Of a stretch of DNA of 64,000 bases, positions 52,576 to 62,222 are shown one piece after another. How positions within the stretch are numbered: the stretch's first letter is position 1; each line of letters opens with the position of its first letter. Below the pieces are notes generated by a model. That model was not told the origin of the DNA and ran no database searches. It saw only the letters and a list, made by a program, of their open reading frames with translations. Source of the DNA: Prauserella cavernicola (GTDB lineage Bacteria; Actinomycetota; Actinomycetes; Mycobacteriales; Pseudonocardiaceae); assembly GCF_016595675.1 (NCBI RefSeq), contig NZ_JAENJH010000007.1, forward strand, positions 186,001 to 250,000, in the 5' to 3' direction. A program made the position numbers and the translations under genes.

Positions 52576-53181
52576 TTACTCTGCGGCATTTCGCATGTGG
52601 TGGCCGAACACAAAGGACTCCAGCAATGCGAAGGCGCGCTCGCGCGTGAGCAGCGCCGGCGCCGTCAGGAGCTCGAAGGTGAGACCGTCCACAAAAGCGT
52701 TGAGTCCGGCCGCGACCTCATCGTGGTCGGCGGTGGGGCAGAGGTGTCCGAGCTCGCCTAATCCAGTGACGACGTGGGTGAGGAACCGCCGCACCTCGGC
52801 CGCCTGCTCGGCCACGATCGCGGCGAGGTTCTCGTCGAACCGGGAGCGATGTACGAACTCCAGCCAGATCCGCAGCTCTCTGGTGGTGTCGTCGCGCAGC
52901 GGCATCAGCTCGGTCAGCATCGCCACCACCCTGGTCCGCACGTCGGGCTCGGCGGCGGCGCGGCGGACGCGCTCGCCGACTCGCTCCGACAGCGACCGGA
53001 GTGCGAACGCGTGCAGCTCGGCCTGGGTTCCGAAGAAGTGGCGGACGGAGCCGGTGGCGAGCCCGGCCTCGGCCGCCACCTTGCGGACCGAGGCGTCCTC
53101 CAGTCCGCCCCGTTCGAGGATCCGCCACACCGCGTCGACGATCTCGCGCCGCCGTGCCTCCTGATCGATGGTCCGTACCAT
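52576..53181 (-). CDS. TetR-family transcriptional regulator
   Basis: A 201-residue repressor with an N-terminal helix-turn-helix (REIVDAVWRILERGGLEDASVRKVAAEAGLATGSVRHFFGTQAELHAFAL, about residues 12-61) and a BetI-like C-terminal domain. ATG 53181 lies 11 bp from the perfect inverted repeat AGCACA-CC-TGTGCT, its likely operator. It heads an operon with a five-helix membrane protein and a CPBP protease, which it presumably represses along with itself. The ligand is unknown. Confidence 0.9.
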   Translation of the reverse strand: MVRTIDQEARRREIVDAVWRILERGGLEDASVRKVAAEAGLATGSVRHFFGTQAELHAFALRSLSERVGERVRRAAAEPDVRTRVVAMLTELMPLRDDTTRELRIWLEFVHRSRFDENLAAIVAEQAAEVRRFLTHVVTGLGELGHLCPTADHDEVAAGLNAFVDGLTFELLTAPALLTRERAFALLESFVFGHHMRNAAE

Positions 53182-53192
53182 GCCGTCAATCT

Positions 53193-53206
53193 AGCACACC
53201 TGTGCT
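53193..53206. promoter_or_regulatory. TetR autoregulatory operator
   Basis: AGCACA-CC-TGTGCT, a perfect 14-bp inverted repeat 11 bases upstream of the TetR ATG. Confidence 0.6.
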
Positions 53207-53263
53207 GGTTTGCCTGACGTGAATACGCGCAGGTCTCGTCTAGTGCGAGTTGTGCAGTGGCGC

Positions 53264-53396
53264 TCGGCCATATTCGGCCATATGCAGTCGTCGTCGACGG
53301 GAAGTGGGAGTGATGGAAACGCGTGGATCCACGTTCCGGTGGCGATCGAGATGTGCGAGCGCCACCGGAGTGCCACCCACATGCCACCGGAGTGCC
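53264..53396 (+). repeat. Tandem and spaced direct repeats upstream of membrane protein
   Basis: TCGGCCATAT is repeated immediately in tandem (53264-53273, 53274-53283). GCCACCGGAGTGCC occurs at 53361-53374 and 53383-53396, with starts 22 bases (about two helical turns) apart. They fill the 277-bp gap between the TetR gene and the divergent anchored protein and are candidate regulatory sites. Confidence 0.5.
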
Positions 53397-53458
53397 TCCG
53401 GAGCCGAGCACACTGCGGCCGCGTACGTGCGACTTACGAGAAACCTGAAGGCAGGACG

Positions 53459-54061
53459 ATGAACTACCCACCGCAGCAACCTGGACAGCCGGGTCCCCAC
53501 GGCTGGGGGCAGGGCGGACCCGGTCCCCAGCCGCACCAGCCCTACAGCCGGCCGCCCGGTGGGCCGCCACCGAAGAAGAAGACCGGCCTCGTCGTCGGGT
53601 TGTCTCTCGCCGCCGTCGCGGTGGTGGGCGGCGTCATCGCGCTGGTCCTGGTGCTCTCGGGCGGGGACGACGACACGCAGCAGGCGGAGGGCTCCGGCGG
53701 TGACGCCGCCACGGTCGAGCAGAGTGAGGCGCCACCGGAGAGCGGTGCGGCATCGGACGAGAGCGCTCCGGCGACCGACGACACGGCTCTGCTCGAGGAG
53801 CTCGCCGACAAGACCGTGGAGGCGCTCAACACCCAGGACGGTGATCTGGCCAGGGAGGTCTCCTGTAACCCCGAGACGGTGAACACGGACGGCGCGGCGA
53901 GCGGAATCCGGTTCGAGCGCGACGGACCGCCCGAGGTCGTCGGGCCGGACGAGGCCCACATCCCGATCACGGCGAGCGACGGGACTCAGTCGGACAGCGG
54001 CGCCTTCTCCGCGAAGAAGCTGGATGGGCGCTGGTGCAACGACGGGATGGTCCAGCAGTAG
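53459..54061 (+). CDS. Membrane-anchored extracytoplasmic protein, hypothetical
   Basis: A 200-residue protein with a Pro/Gly/Gln-rich cytoplasmic N-terminus (residues 2-38), KKK, then a single transmembrane helix (about 42-66). An acidic Ser/Thr/Glu linker (about 70-105) leads to a small C-terminal domain with two cysteines (VSCNPETV and GRWCNDG) likely to form a disulfide. This layout is common among actinobacterial DUF4878/lumazine-binding-like surface proteins. ATG 53459 is chosen because the Pro-rich head starts there. Function unknown. Confidence 0.75.
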   Translation: MNYPPQQPGQPGPHGWGQGGPGPQPHQPYSRPPGGPPPKKKTGLVVGLSLAAVAVVGGVIALVLVLSGGDDDTQQAEGSGGDAATVEQSEAPPESGAASDESAPATDDTALLEELADKTVEALNTQDGDLAREVSCNPETVNTDGAASGIRFERDGPPEVVGPDEAHIPITASDGTQSDSGAFSAKKLDGRWCNDGMVQQ

Positions 54062-54070
54062 CAACACTGT

Positions 54071-54177
54071 GCCGAGCGGGAGCGATCGCGACGGCCTTGC
54101 CGTCATGACCGTCGCGATCGCTCCGTCCACGTTGGACGTCGCCCCGCTCGGCGCGGCCCGGGGCCTCGACCAGGCCC
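54071..54177. ncRNA. Structured intergenic element, three-way-junction-like
   Basis: The 125-bp gap between convergent genes is almost wholly base-paired. The outer stem GCCGAGCG (54071-54078) pairs with 54145-54152. A perfect 16-bp hairpin, GGAGCGATCGCGACGG (54079-54094) with 54109-54124, follows, and then a short hairpin GTCCA-CGT-TGGAC (54125-54137). The three helices abut with no unpaired bases between P1/P2 and P2/P3. A fourth hairpin, GGGCCT-N5-AGGCCC (54161-54177), lies beyond. It may be an elaborate bidirectional terminator or a structured RNA; which strand is functional is unknown. Confidence 0.5.
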
Positions 54178-54186
54178 AGGACGCGG

Positions 54187-55053
54187 TCAGCCAGGTTCGG
54201 TGAGCCCGAGCCTGGCGATGCGCTCCGGGTCGGCCAGGATGTTGATCTCGACGATCCGGCCGCCCCTGACGGTGGGGGAGAACACCGCGACCGGCCTGCC
54301 CTCGACCATCGAGACCAGCCCCGCCGCGCCGTTGACGAGCACGGGTTCGGCGGGCGGTTCGGCGCGGTTGAACAGCATGGCCTGTCTCGCCACGTTCTCC
54401 GCTCCGCGCACGACCCTCGACGGTCCCGCGGCGCCGGAGTCGACCCTGAGCACGACGTCGGGGTCGAGGACCGCGACGAGTGCCTCCAGGTCGCCGCCAC
54501 GTGCGGCGGCGAGGAACGCGTCGAGCACCCGGCGTTGCGCGGGCAGGTCGGTGTCCGGCCGCGCGGCGCCGCGCACCCGGCGGCGCGCCCTGCTGGCCAG
54601 CTGCGTCGCGGTGGCGGGGGAGCGCCCGACGATCGGGGCGATCTCGTCGAACGGCATGCCGAACAGGTCGTGCAGCACGAACGCCAGCCGCTCCGCGGGT
54701 TTCAGCGTCTCCAGCACCACGAGCAGCGCGAGTCCGACCGAGTCGGCGAGCACGGCGTCCTCGGCCGGGTCCGCCGCGGTGCCCACCATCGGGTCGGGCA
54801 CGTGCGTCTCGAGTGGTTCCTCCCGCCGGGATCGTCGCGAGCGCAACATGTCCAGGCAGACCCTGCTGACCACGGTGGTCAGCCAGCCGCCCAGGTTGCT
54901 CACGTCGCTGGTGTCGGTGCGGGCCAGCCGCAGCCACGCCTCCTGTACGGCGTCGTCGGCCTCGGTCACCGAACCCAGCATCCGGTAGGCCACCGCGCGC
55001 AGATGCCCGCGCTGCTGCTCGAACCGCTCCGCCAGGAAGTCGCGCTCGTCCAC
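54187..55053 (-). CDS. SigJ/ECF41-like sigma factor with C-terminal SnoaL-type domain
   Basis: A 288-residue sigma factor. Region 2 is RAVAYRMLGSVTEADDAVQEAWLRL (about residues 22-46) and region 4 is AERLAFVLHDLFGMPFDEIAPIVGRSPATATQLASRARRRV (about 120-160). A C-terminal SnoaL-like domain (about 170-285) follows. The linker reads HVPDPMV in place of WLPEPL, so it belongs to a neighbouring subgroup of the first SnoaL-tailed sigma factor at 49573. GTG 55053 has GGAGGATCGAGACC upstream. A perfect TGTCACA-N16-CGTC promoter precedes it, implying autoregulation or cross-talk. No anti-sigma gene is adjacent. Confidence 0.92.
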   Translation of the reverse strand: MDERDFLAERFEQQRGHLRAVAYRMLGSVTEADDAVQEAWLRLARTDTSDVSNLGGWLTTVVSRVCLDMLRSRRSRREEPLETHVPDPMVGTAADPAEDAVLADSVGLALLVVLETLKPAERLAFVLHDLFGMPFDEIAPIVGRSPATATQLASRARRRVRGAARPDTDLPAQRRVLDAFLAAARGGDLEALVAVLDPDVVLRVDSGAAGPSRVVRGAENVARQAMLFNRAEPPAEPVLVNGAAGLVSMVEGRPVAVFSPTVRGGRIVEINILADPERIARLGLTEPG

Positions 55054-55088
55054 GGTCTCGATCCTCCGTCGTCGTCCGTCACCACCTT

Positions 55089-55115
55089 GACGGACGGCAC
55101 GCTGCCGATGTGACA
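55089..55115 (-). promoter_or_regulatory. ECF41-consensus promoter of second sigma gene
   Basis: On the minus strand TGTCACA, 16 bases, CGTC, an exact match to the described ECF41 consensus. The start of transcription would lie near 55082, about 29 bases before the GTG start codon. Confidence 0.85.
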
Positions 55116-55132
55116 GGACCGGGACACGCCCG

Positions 55133-55564
55133 CTACGGGGCCGTTCCGGCGGCGTGCCCGTGCCCGTTGTCGTGGGCAAGGATGCCCGACACGGGAGCGG
55201 GGCCGGGGTCGTCGCCGTCGGTGTGGTGACGCACCCAGTCGTCGAGGTCGAGCGCGGCCTCCAGCGGGTGCCGGAGCAGGTGCTCGCGCCACCAGCTCGT
55301 GTCCCCGGAGCCGTCGCGGGCCCGCGCCAGCGCGGCGCCGAGCTCGTCCCGGCTCGCGCCGTGGAGCCGTTCGAACTCCGCGGCGGAGGCGCAGAGCCTG
55401 CGTGCGGCCGCGAGCACACCGAGCGCCTCGGCCAGTGTGGCTCCCGGTTCGTGGTCGCGGGCCGGGACGAGCGCCCTGGCGCGCTCGGCCAGTTCGCACG
55501 CGTCGTGCGACAGCGCCACCCTGGCGCGCGCCGCATCGGCTCCGCTGGCTCCGGTGACCGGCAT
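55133..55564 (-). CDS. Hypothetical alpha-helical protein
   Basis: A 143-residue soluble, Ala/Arg-rich, probably all-helical protein with a His-rich tail (DNGHGHAAGTAP) and a WWREHLLRHPLEAALDLDDWVRHH segment. It lies 15 bp downstream of the TauE-like gene on the same strand, so it is co-transcribed with it. No family is recognised. The ATG at 55564 follows GAAACGGAGACGACG. Possible metal binding by the histidines is speculation. Confidence 0.6.
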   Translation of the reverse strand: MPVTGASGADAARARVALSHDACELAERARALVPARDHEPGATLAEALGVLAAARRLCASAAEFERLHGASRDELGAALARARDGSGDTSWWREHLLRHPLEAALDLDDWVRHHTDGDDPGPAPVSGILAHDNGHGHAAGTAP

Positions 55565-55579
55565 CGTCGTCTCCGTTTC

Positions 55580-56341
55580 TCAGCCGCGCAGGAAGTAGAG
55601 CACCGTCATGACCACGGCGATCGTCAGGATGGCGCCGCGCAGCAGGCCCGAGGGCAGTCCGCGGGCGAGGTGGGCGCCCGCGTAGCCACCCGCGACGGAG
55701 CCCACCAGCATCGCGGCGAGCAGGTGCGGGTGGCGCAGCACGTCGGAGGCGAGCAGGAACAGCACGGTCGCGCTGAGGTAGACGGCCGCGAGCTGGGCGA
55801 TCCGCATCGGGTTGGTGGTCGCCGCGTCGAGGCCGAGCCCGGCGCTCCACCACGCCAGCATCAGGATGCCTACGGCTCCGCCGAAGTAACCGCCGTACAT
55901 CCCGAGGACGAACTGCCCCGCCAGCACCGCGCGCGGGCTGAGCGTCACCGACCGGCCGAGCGCGGCGGCGAGCACCCGGGACAGCCGGCGTCCGCAGGCC
56001 AGAACCACGGTCGCGAAGGCGAGCAGCCACGGTGCGGCGGTGTCGAACGCCGACGCGGACAGCACCAGCAGCAGCCCGGCCCCCACGGCGCCGCCGGCGA
56101 CGCTCACCGCCGTCAGTGTCCGCGTGGACGCGCCCCCGACCTGCCCGATCTCGCGCCGGTACACCCACGCGCTCGCCACCGCGCCCGGGACGAGCGCCAC
56201 CCGGGACAGGGCGTTGGCCGTCACCGGAGGCAGGCCGATCGCGACCAGCGCGGGCAGTGCCACGAACGTGCCGCCCCCGCCGATGGCGTTGAGCGCACCG
56301 GCGGCGACACCGGCCAGCAGGGCGAGGACGAGCTCCGACAT
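55580..56341 (-). CDS. TauE/SafE-family membrane exporter
   Basis: A 253-residue, roughly eight-helix membrane protein of the sulfite-exporter TauE/SafE family. It carries the paired repeats LLAGVAAGALNAIGGGGTFVALPAL (N-terminal) and GQFVLGMYGGYFGGAVGILMLA (central), each with the Gly-rich turn of the family. Members move sulfite, sulfonates or other organic anions. It is divergent from a LysR regulator, and the gap holds a T-N11-A-type box, so LysR control is likely. It is co-transcribed with the small helical protein downstream. Confidence 0.9.
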   Translation of the reverse strand: MSELVLALLAGVAAGALNAIGGGGTFVALPALVAIGLPPVTANALSRVALVPGAVASAWVYRREIGQVGGASTRTLTAVSVAGGAVGAGLLLVLSASAFDTAAPWLLAFATVVLACGRRLSRVLAAALGRSVTLSPRAVLAGQFVLGMYGGYFGGAVGILMLAWWSAGLGLDAATTNPMRIAQLAAVYLSATVLFLLASDVLRHPHLLAAMLVGSVAGGYAGAHLARGLPSGLLRGAILTIAVVMTVLYFLRG

Positions 56342-56394
56342 GCCTGTGAGCCTCGCGCTGGGGGCGCCCGGTCACAATGCGCGATTGCCGCACC

Positions 56395-56419
56395 CAGCCT
56401 CTGTTGTGGCCTGAGGCTG
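56395..56419. promoter_or_regulatory. LysR-type T-N11-A box
   Basis: The inverted repeat CAGCCTC (56395-56401), 11 bases, GAGGCTG (56413-56419) lies between the divergent tauE-like and lysR genes. It has the spacing and symmetry of LysR recognition sites. Confidence 0.65.
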
Positions 56420-56436
56420 AAATCTACGCTGAGACC

Positions 56437-57364
56437 GTGCGGTATGACCTGGACGACCTGCGCCTGTTCCTGCACGTGGTGGACGAGGGCTCCATCACGG
56501 CCGGCGCGCGGCGGATGAGCCTGAGCCTGCCCTCGGCCAGCGCCAGGGTGCGCGCGCTGGAACGGCACGCCGGGGTGGAACTGGTGATCCGGGGCCGCCG
56601 CGGCGTGCGGCCCACCCCGGCGGGCAGCACCCTGGCCCGGCACGCGCGCGACGTGCTCGTCCAGACCGCGCGCCTCGACAGCGCCGTCGCGAGCTACCGC
56701 GACGCACCGGCCGAGCCGCTGACGCTGCTCGCGGGCGGCTCGGCGATGCACCGGATCGTGCCGAGGGCGCTGATCTCGTTGCTGCGCGAGTATCCCGACC
56801 TCGACGTCGCGGTGTCGGAGAGCCGCACGCCGCGCACGGTGCGGATGCTCGCCGACGGCAAGGCCGACCTGGGTGTCGTGCTCGACGACGAGGCCCGCGA
56901 CCGGGGACTGCACACCGAGCCGCTGGGGGACGACTCGCTGGTGGTGATCGGCCAGGCGGGCGGGATCCTCTCCGGCCGTGAGTCGCTGACCTACCGCGAG
57001 GTCGCCGAGCACCCGCTCGTCGGGCTCGACGCCGGATCCTCGCTGCGCCGGTGGATCGAGAAGTATCTCGGCCCGCACGCCCCGGCCGTGCGCTACCGCA
57101 CCACGGCGGCGGATCTGGGACTCGTCGTGGCGCTGGCCGCGGCGGGCGCTGGCCTGGCCGTGGTGCCGCGGCCTGCCATCGATCCCGGCGCCTCACTCGA
57201 CGTGTGCTCGTTGCGGGAACCGTGGTCGCGCAGACAGCACCACCTGGCGTGGGGCACCACGGTGCGGACGTCGTCGACGGCCACGGCCGCGCTGGCCGAG
57301 CACCTGCGCCTGGCCGCGCGCGCCGAAACGGGGCGACACCCGGATGTGCGACCCGCCGCGCCAA

Positions 57365-57375
<11 letters not shown>
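56437..57375 (+). CDS. LysR-family transcriptional regulator
   Basis: A 312-residue regulator with an N-terminal winged helix (LRLFLHVVDEGSITAGARRMSLSLPSASARVRALERHAGVELVIRGRRG, about residues 8-56) and a LysR substrate-binding domain (about 88-290). GTG 56437 is selected because the family start (RYDLDDLRLFLHVVDEGS) follows at once; an in-frame upstream ATG would place the start inside the LysR box. It probably regulates the divergent TauE-like exporter and itself. Its coding end overlaps the furA operator. Confidence 0.92.
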
Positions 57376-60099
<2,724 letters not shown>

Positions 60100-60116
60100 G
60101 CCTGATCCGCTGACGA

Positions 60117-60150
60117 GGGCCCGGGACCGCCGCACGGCGGACCCGGGCCC
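60117..60150 (+). terminator. Terminator after katG
   Basis: A long GC stem, GGGCCCGGGACCGCCG with CGGCGGACCCGGGCCC, with a single A-A mismatch and a very tight loop, followed by TTCGTCGTGT. Confidence 0.8.
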
Positions 60151-60255
60151 TTCGTCGTGTCCCGTCCCGGATCGCGCGCCGGGCAACCCCGTGGATGGTC
60201 CAGACGTCTTCAGTGCAGTAGCGAAGGCAAAGGATTGACGAAGGGGGACACCGTC

Positions 60256-60909
60256 ATGACCAGCAACGTCGCTCGTGTCATCGTGCTCGGCTGCGCCACC
60301 GCGCTCGCCGCCGCGACGCCGCTGTCCGCGGTGGCACAGCAGGATGATCCGGGCACCCGCACCATCGCGGCCGATGTGGACGGTGACGGAACACTCGACC
60401 GCGTCACGGTGCGCCAGCTCGACGACTCCACCCAGACGCTGACCTTCGAGGTGGCGGGACGCACCGTCGAGGTGACCACCGAGGGGGAGGGCTTCGCACC
60501 GCTCGAGCAGCCGCGCCGCGTCGACGTCAACAGCGACGGCCGCGACGAGGTGGTGCTCGCCCGTGCCGTGGGCGCCAACACCGTCACCTTCGACCTCTGG
60601 AGCTACGATCCCGTGCGCGCCAAGATCTTCCCGGTGAGCACACCGGACGGCGCACGGCTCGACGTCTTCGAGGGCGGCGGCGTCAACGCGACGTCGGGCT
60701 ACACGTGCGTCGACCACCCGGACACCGGCGCGCGGGACTTCGTGACCGTCAACGCCTACCGCACCGAGGCGGGCACGTTCGACGGCGAGCGCACGACCTA
60801 TAGCGTCGACGGCGACCTCGCCCGCCAGACCGATCGGGTCGAGTTCACCGCGGTCGACGAGGACGACCCGGTGCTCGCCACCGAGCCGTCGAGCTGCGGC
60901 ACCGTCTGA
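60256..60909 (+). CDS. Secreted protein with FG-GAP/calcium-loop-like repeats
   Basis: A 217-residue exported protein with a signal peptide (residues 1-27, ending SAVAQ). Two calcium-loop-like repeats, DVDGDGTLDRV (about 40-50) and DVNSDGRDEVV (about 93-103), have the DxDxDG pattern of FG-GAP/dockerin-like or VCBS repeats. Two cysteines (YTCVDH, SSCGTV) may form a disulfide. AAGGGGG precedes ATG 60256. It is monocistronic and its function is unknown. Confidence 0.8.
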   Translation: MTSNVARVIVLGCATALAAATPLSAVAQQDDPGTRTIAADVDGDGTLDRVTVRQLDDSTQTLTFEVAGRTVEVTTEGEGFAPLEQPRRVDVNSDGRDEVVLARAVGANTVTFDLWSYDPVRAKIFPVSTPDGARLDVFEGGGVNATSGYTCVDHPDTGARDFVTVNAYRTEAGTFDGERTTYSVDGDLARQTDRVEFTAVDEDDPVLATEPSSCGTV

Positions 60910-60972
60910 GGACCGAGTACACAATGGACGACGGTGGGTGGCGGGGCCGTCCGCCACCCACCGGCTCGTCGC

Positions 60973-62046
60973 TCAGTCGCCGAGTGCGTCGATGATCGCC
61001 CGCGTGGCGGCCGCCGTGCCCGCCTCCGGCGAACCGGTGGGCAGGATGCGGATGTGCCCACCCTCGTAGGCCGCGCGCACGGCGGCGCGCACGCGCTGGG
61101 CCAGTCCCGCAGCGCCGATCCGGTCGGCGAGCATCGCCGCGGCCAGGATCTGGGAGGTCGGGTTGGCGAGGTCGCGGCCCGCGATGGTCGGGGCGCTGCC
61201 GTGGATCGGCTCGAAGTACGCCGTGCCGTCGCCGATGTTGCCCGCCGGGCACATCCCGAGCCCGCCGATGGTGGCGGCGCCGACATCGCTGAGGATGTCG
61301 CCGAGGAAATTCTCCATCACCAGCACGTCGAAGTGCGATGGGTTGGCCACGAGATCGTGGCCGGCGGCGTCGGCGTAGCGGTAGTCGCGCTCGATGTCGG
61401 GGTACTGCTCGCCGATCTCGTCGAAGATCTGCCGGAAGAACGCGAAGGTGCGCAGCACGTTGCTCTTGTCCACGCACGTGACGCGCCGGACGCCGTCGGC
61501 GGGGGCGCCGTCGCGCGTGCGGGCGAGCTCGAAGGCGTAGCGGACCACGCGCTCGACGCCAGGCCGCGTCATCAGCAGCTGGTCAGTGCACGCGTGGTCG
61601 TTGCCGACGCCGAGGCCGCGCGCGAGGTAGAGGCCCTCGGTGTTCTCCCTGACGATGACGTAGTCGATCGGCGCGGTGCCGCGCAGCGGCCGGTCGATGC
61701 CCGGCAGCAGCGTCATCGGCCGCTCGTTGACGTAGGTGTCGAGCCCGCCGCGCAGGATCCCGCCGAGCAGCCCGCCCTCGGTGCCGTCCGGCTTGCGCAC
61801 CTCCGGCAGCCCGACCGGACCCTTGAGGATGCCCGCGTACCCGCTCAACCGCGCGAAGGTCTCGTCGGACAGTGCGCTGCCGGTGCGGCGGTAGGTGTCG
61901 GCCCCGGCGTCCTCGGTCGTGAACCGCAGCGCGATGTCCGGCCCGGCCGCCGCCTCCAGCACCTGGACCGCGCTGTCGACCAGCTCGGGCCCGATGCCGT
62001 CGCCGGGGATCAGCGCGATCTCGTACGGGGTCGGGGTGGTGGTCAT
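60973..62046 (-). CDS. Isocitrate/isopropylmalate/tartrate-type dehydrogenase
   Basis: A 357-residue NAD(P)-dependent beta-decarboxylating dehydrogenase: LIPGDGIGPELVDSAVQVLEA at the N-terminus, the RENTEGLY loop, the CVDKSNVL Lys, and the metal/substrate block VMENFLGDILSDVGAATIGGLG. The RENTEGLY loop is closer to isocitrate, homoisocitrate or tartrate dehydrogenases than to biosynthetic LeuB. It is divergent from the HTH-citrate-synthase fusion and close to a citrate transporter, so a role in citrate or tricarboxylate use is plausible. ATG 62046 has GGATGAGGAGCGCC upstream. The gap carries a perfect operator-like palindrome. Confidence 0.88.
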   Translation of the reverse strand: MTTTPTPYEIALIPGDGIGPELVDSAVQVLEAAAGPDIALRFTTEDAGADTYRRTGSALSDETFARLSGYAGILKGPVGLPEVRKPDGTEGGLLGGILRGGLDTYVNERPMTLLPGIDRPLRGTAPIDYVIVRENTEGLYLARGLGVGNDHACTDQLLMTRPGVERVVRYAFELARTRDGAPADGVRRVTCVDKSNVLRTFAFFRQIFDEIGEQYPDIERDYRYADAAGHDLVANPSHFDVLVMENFLGDILSDVGAATIGGLGMCPAGNIGDGTAYFEPIHGSAPTIAGRDLANPTSQILAAAMLADRIGAAGLAQRVRAAVRAAYEGGHIRILPTGSPEAGTAAATRAIIDALGD

Positions 62047-62138
62047 CGGCGCTCCTCATCCGAAGCCGTCATGCGTCAGGAGTCCCGGGCCGGCTTCCTC
62101 GCCCGCGAAGCGCTCAGCGTGGACCAGCGCGAACAACA

Positions 62139-62167
62139 TTGTCAACATAGCCGATCAATGTTGACAA
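62139..62167. promoter_or_regulatory. Perfect inverted repeat in divergent dehydrogenase/citrate-synthase gap
   Basis: TTGTCAACAT, 9 bases, ATGTTGACAA: a perfect 10-bp inverted repeat, 92 bp before the dehydrogenase start and 55 bp before the fusion start. The fusion's own HTH is a candidate binder. A GntR protein outside the window is the alternative. Confidence 0.7.
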
Positions 62168-62222
62168 CCTCGCGAGTGGCCCCCTACGGTGACCGCCATC
62201 GCCGAGCGAGGAGGCTGATGCG

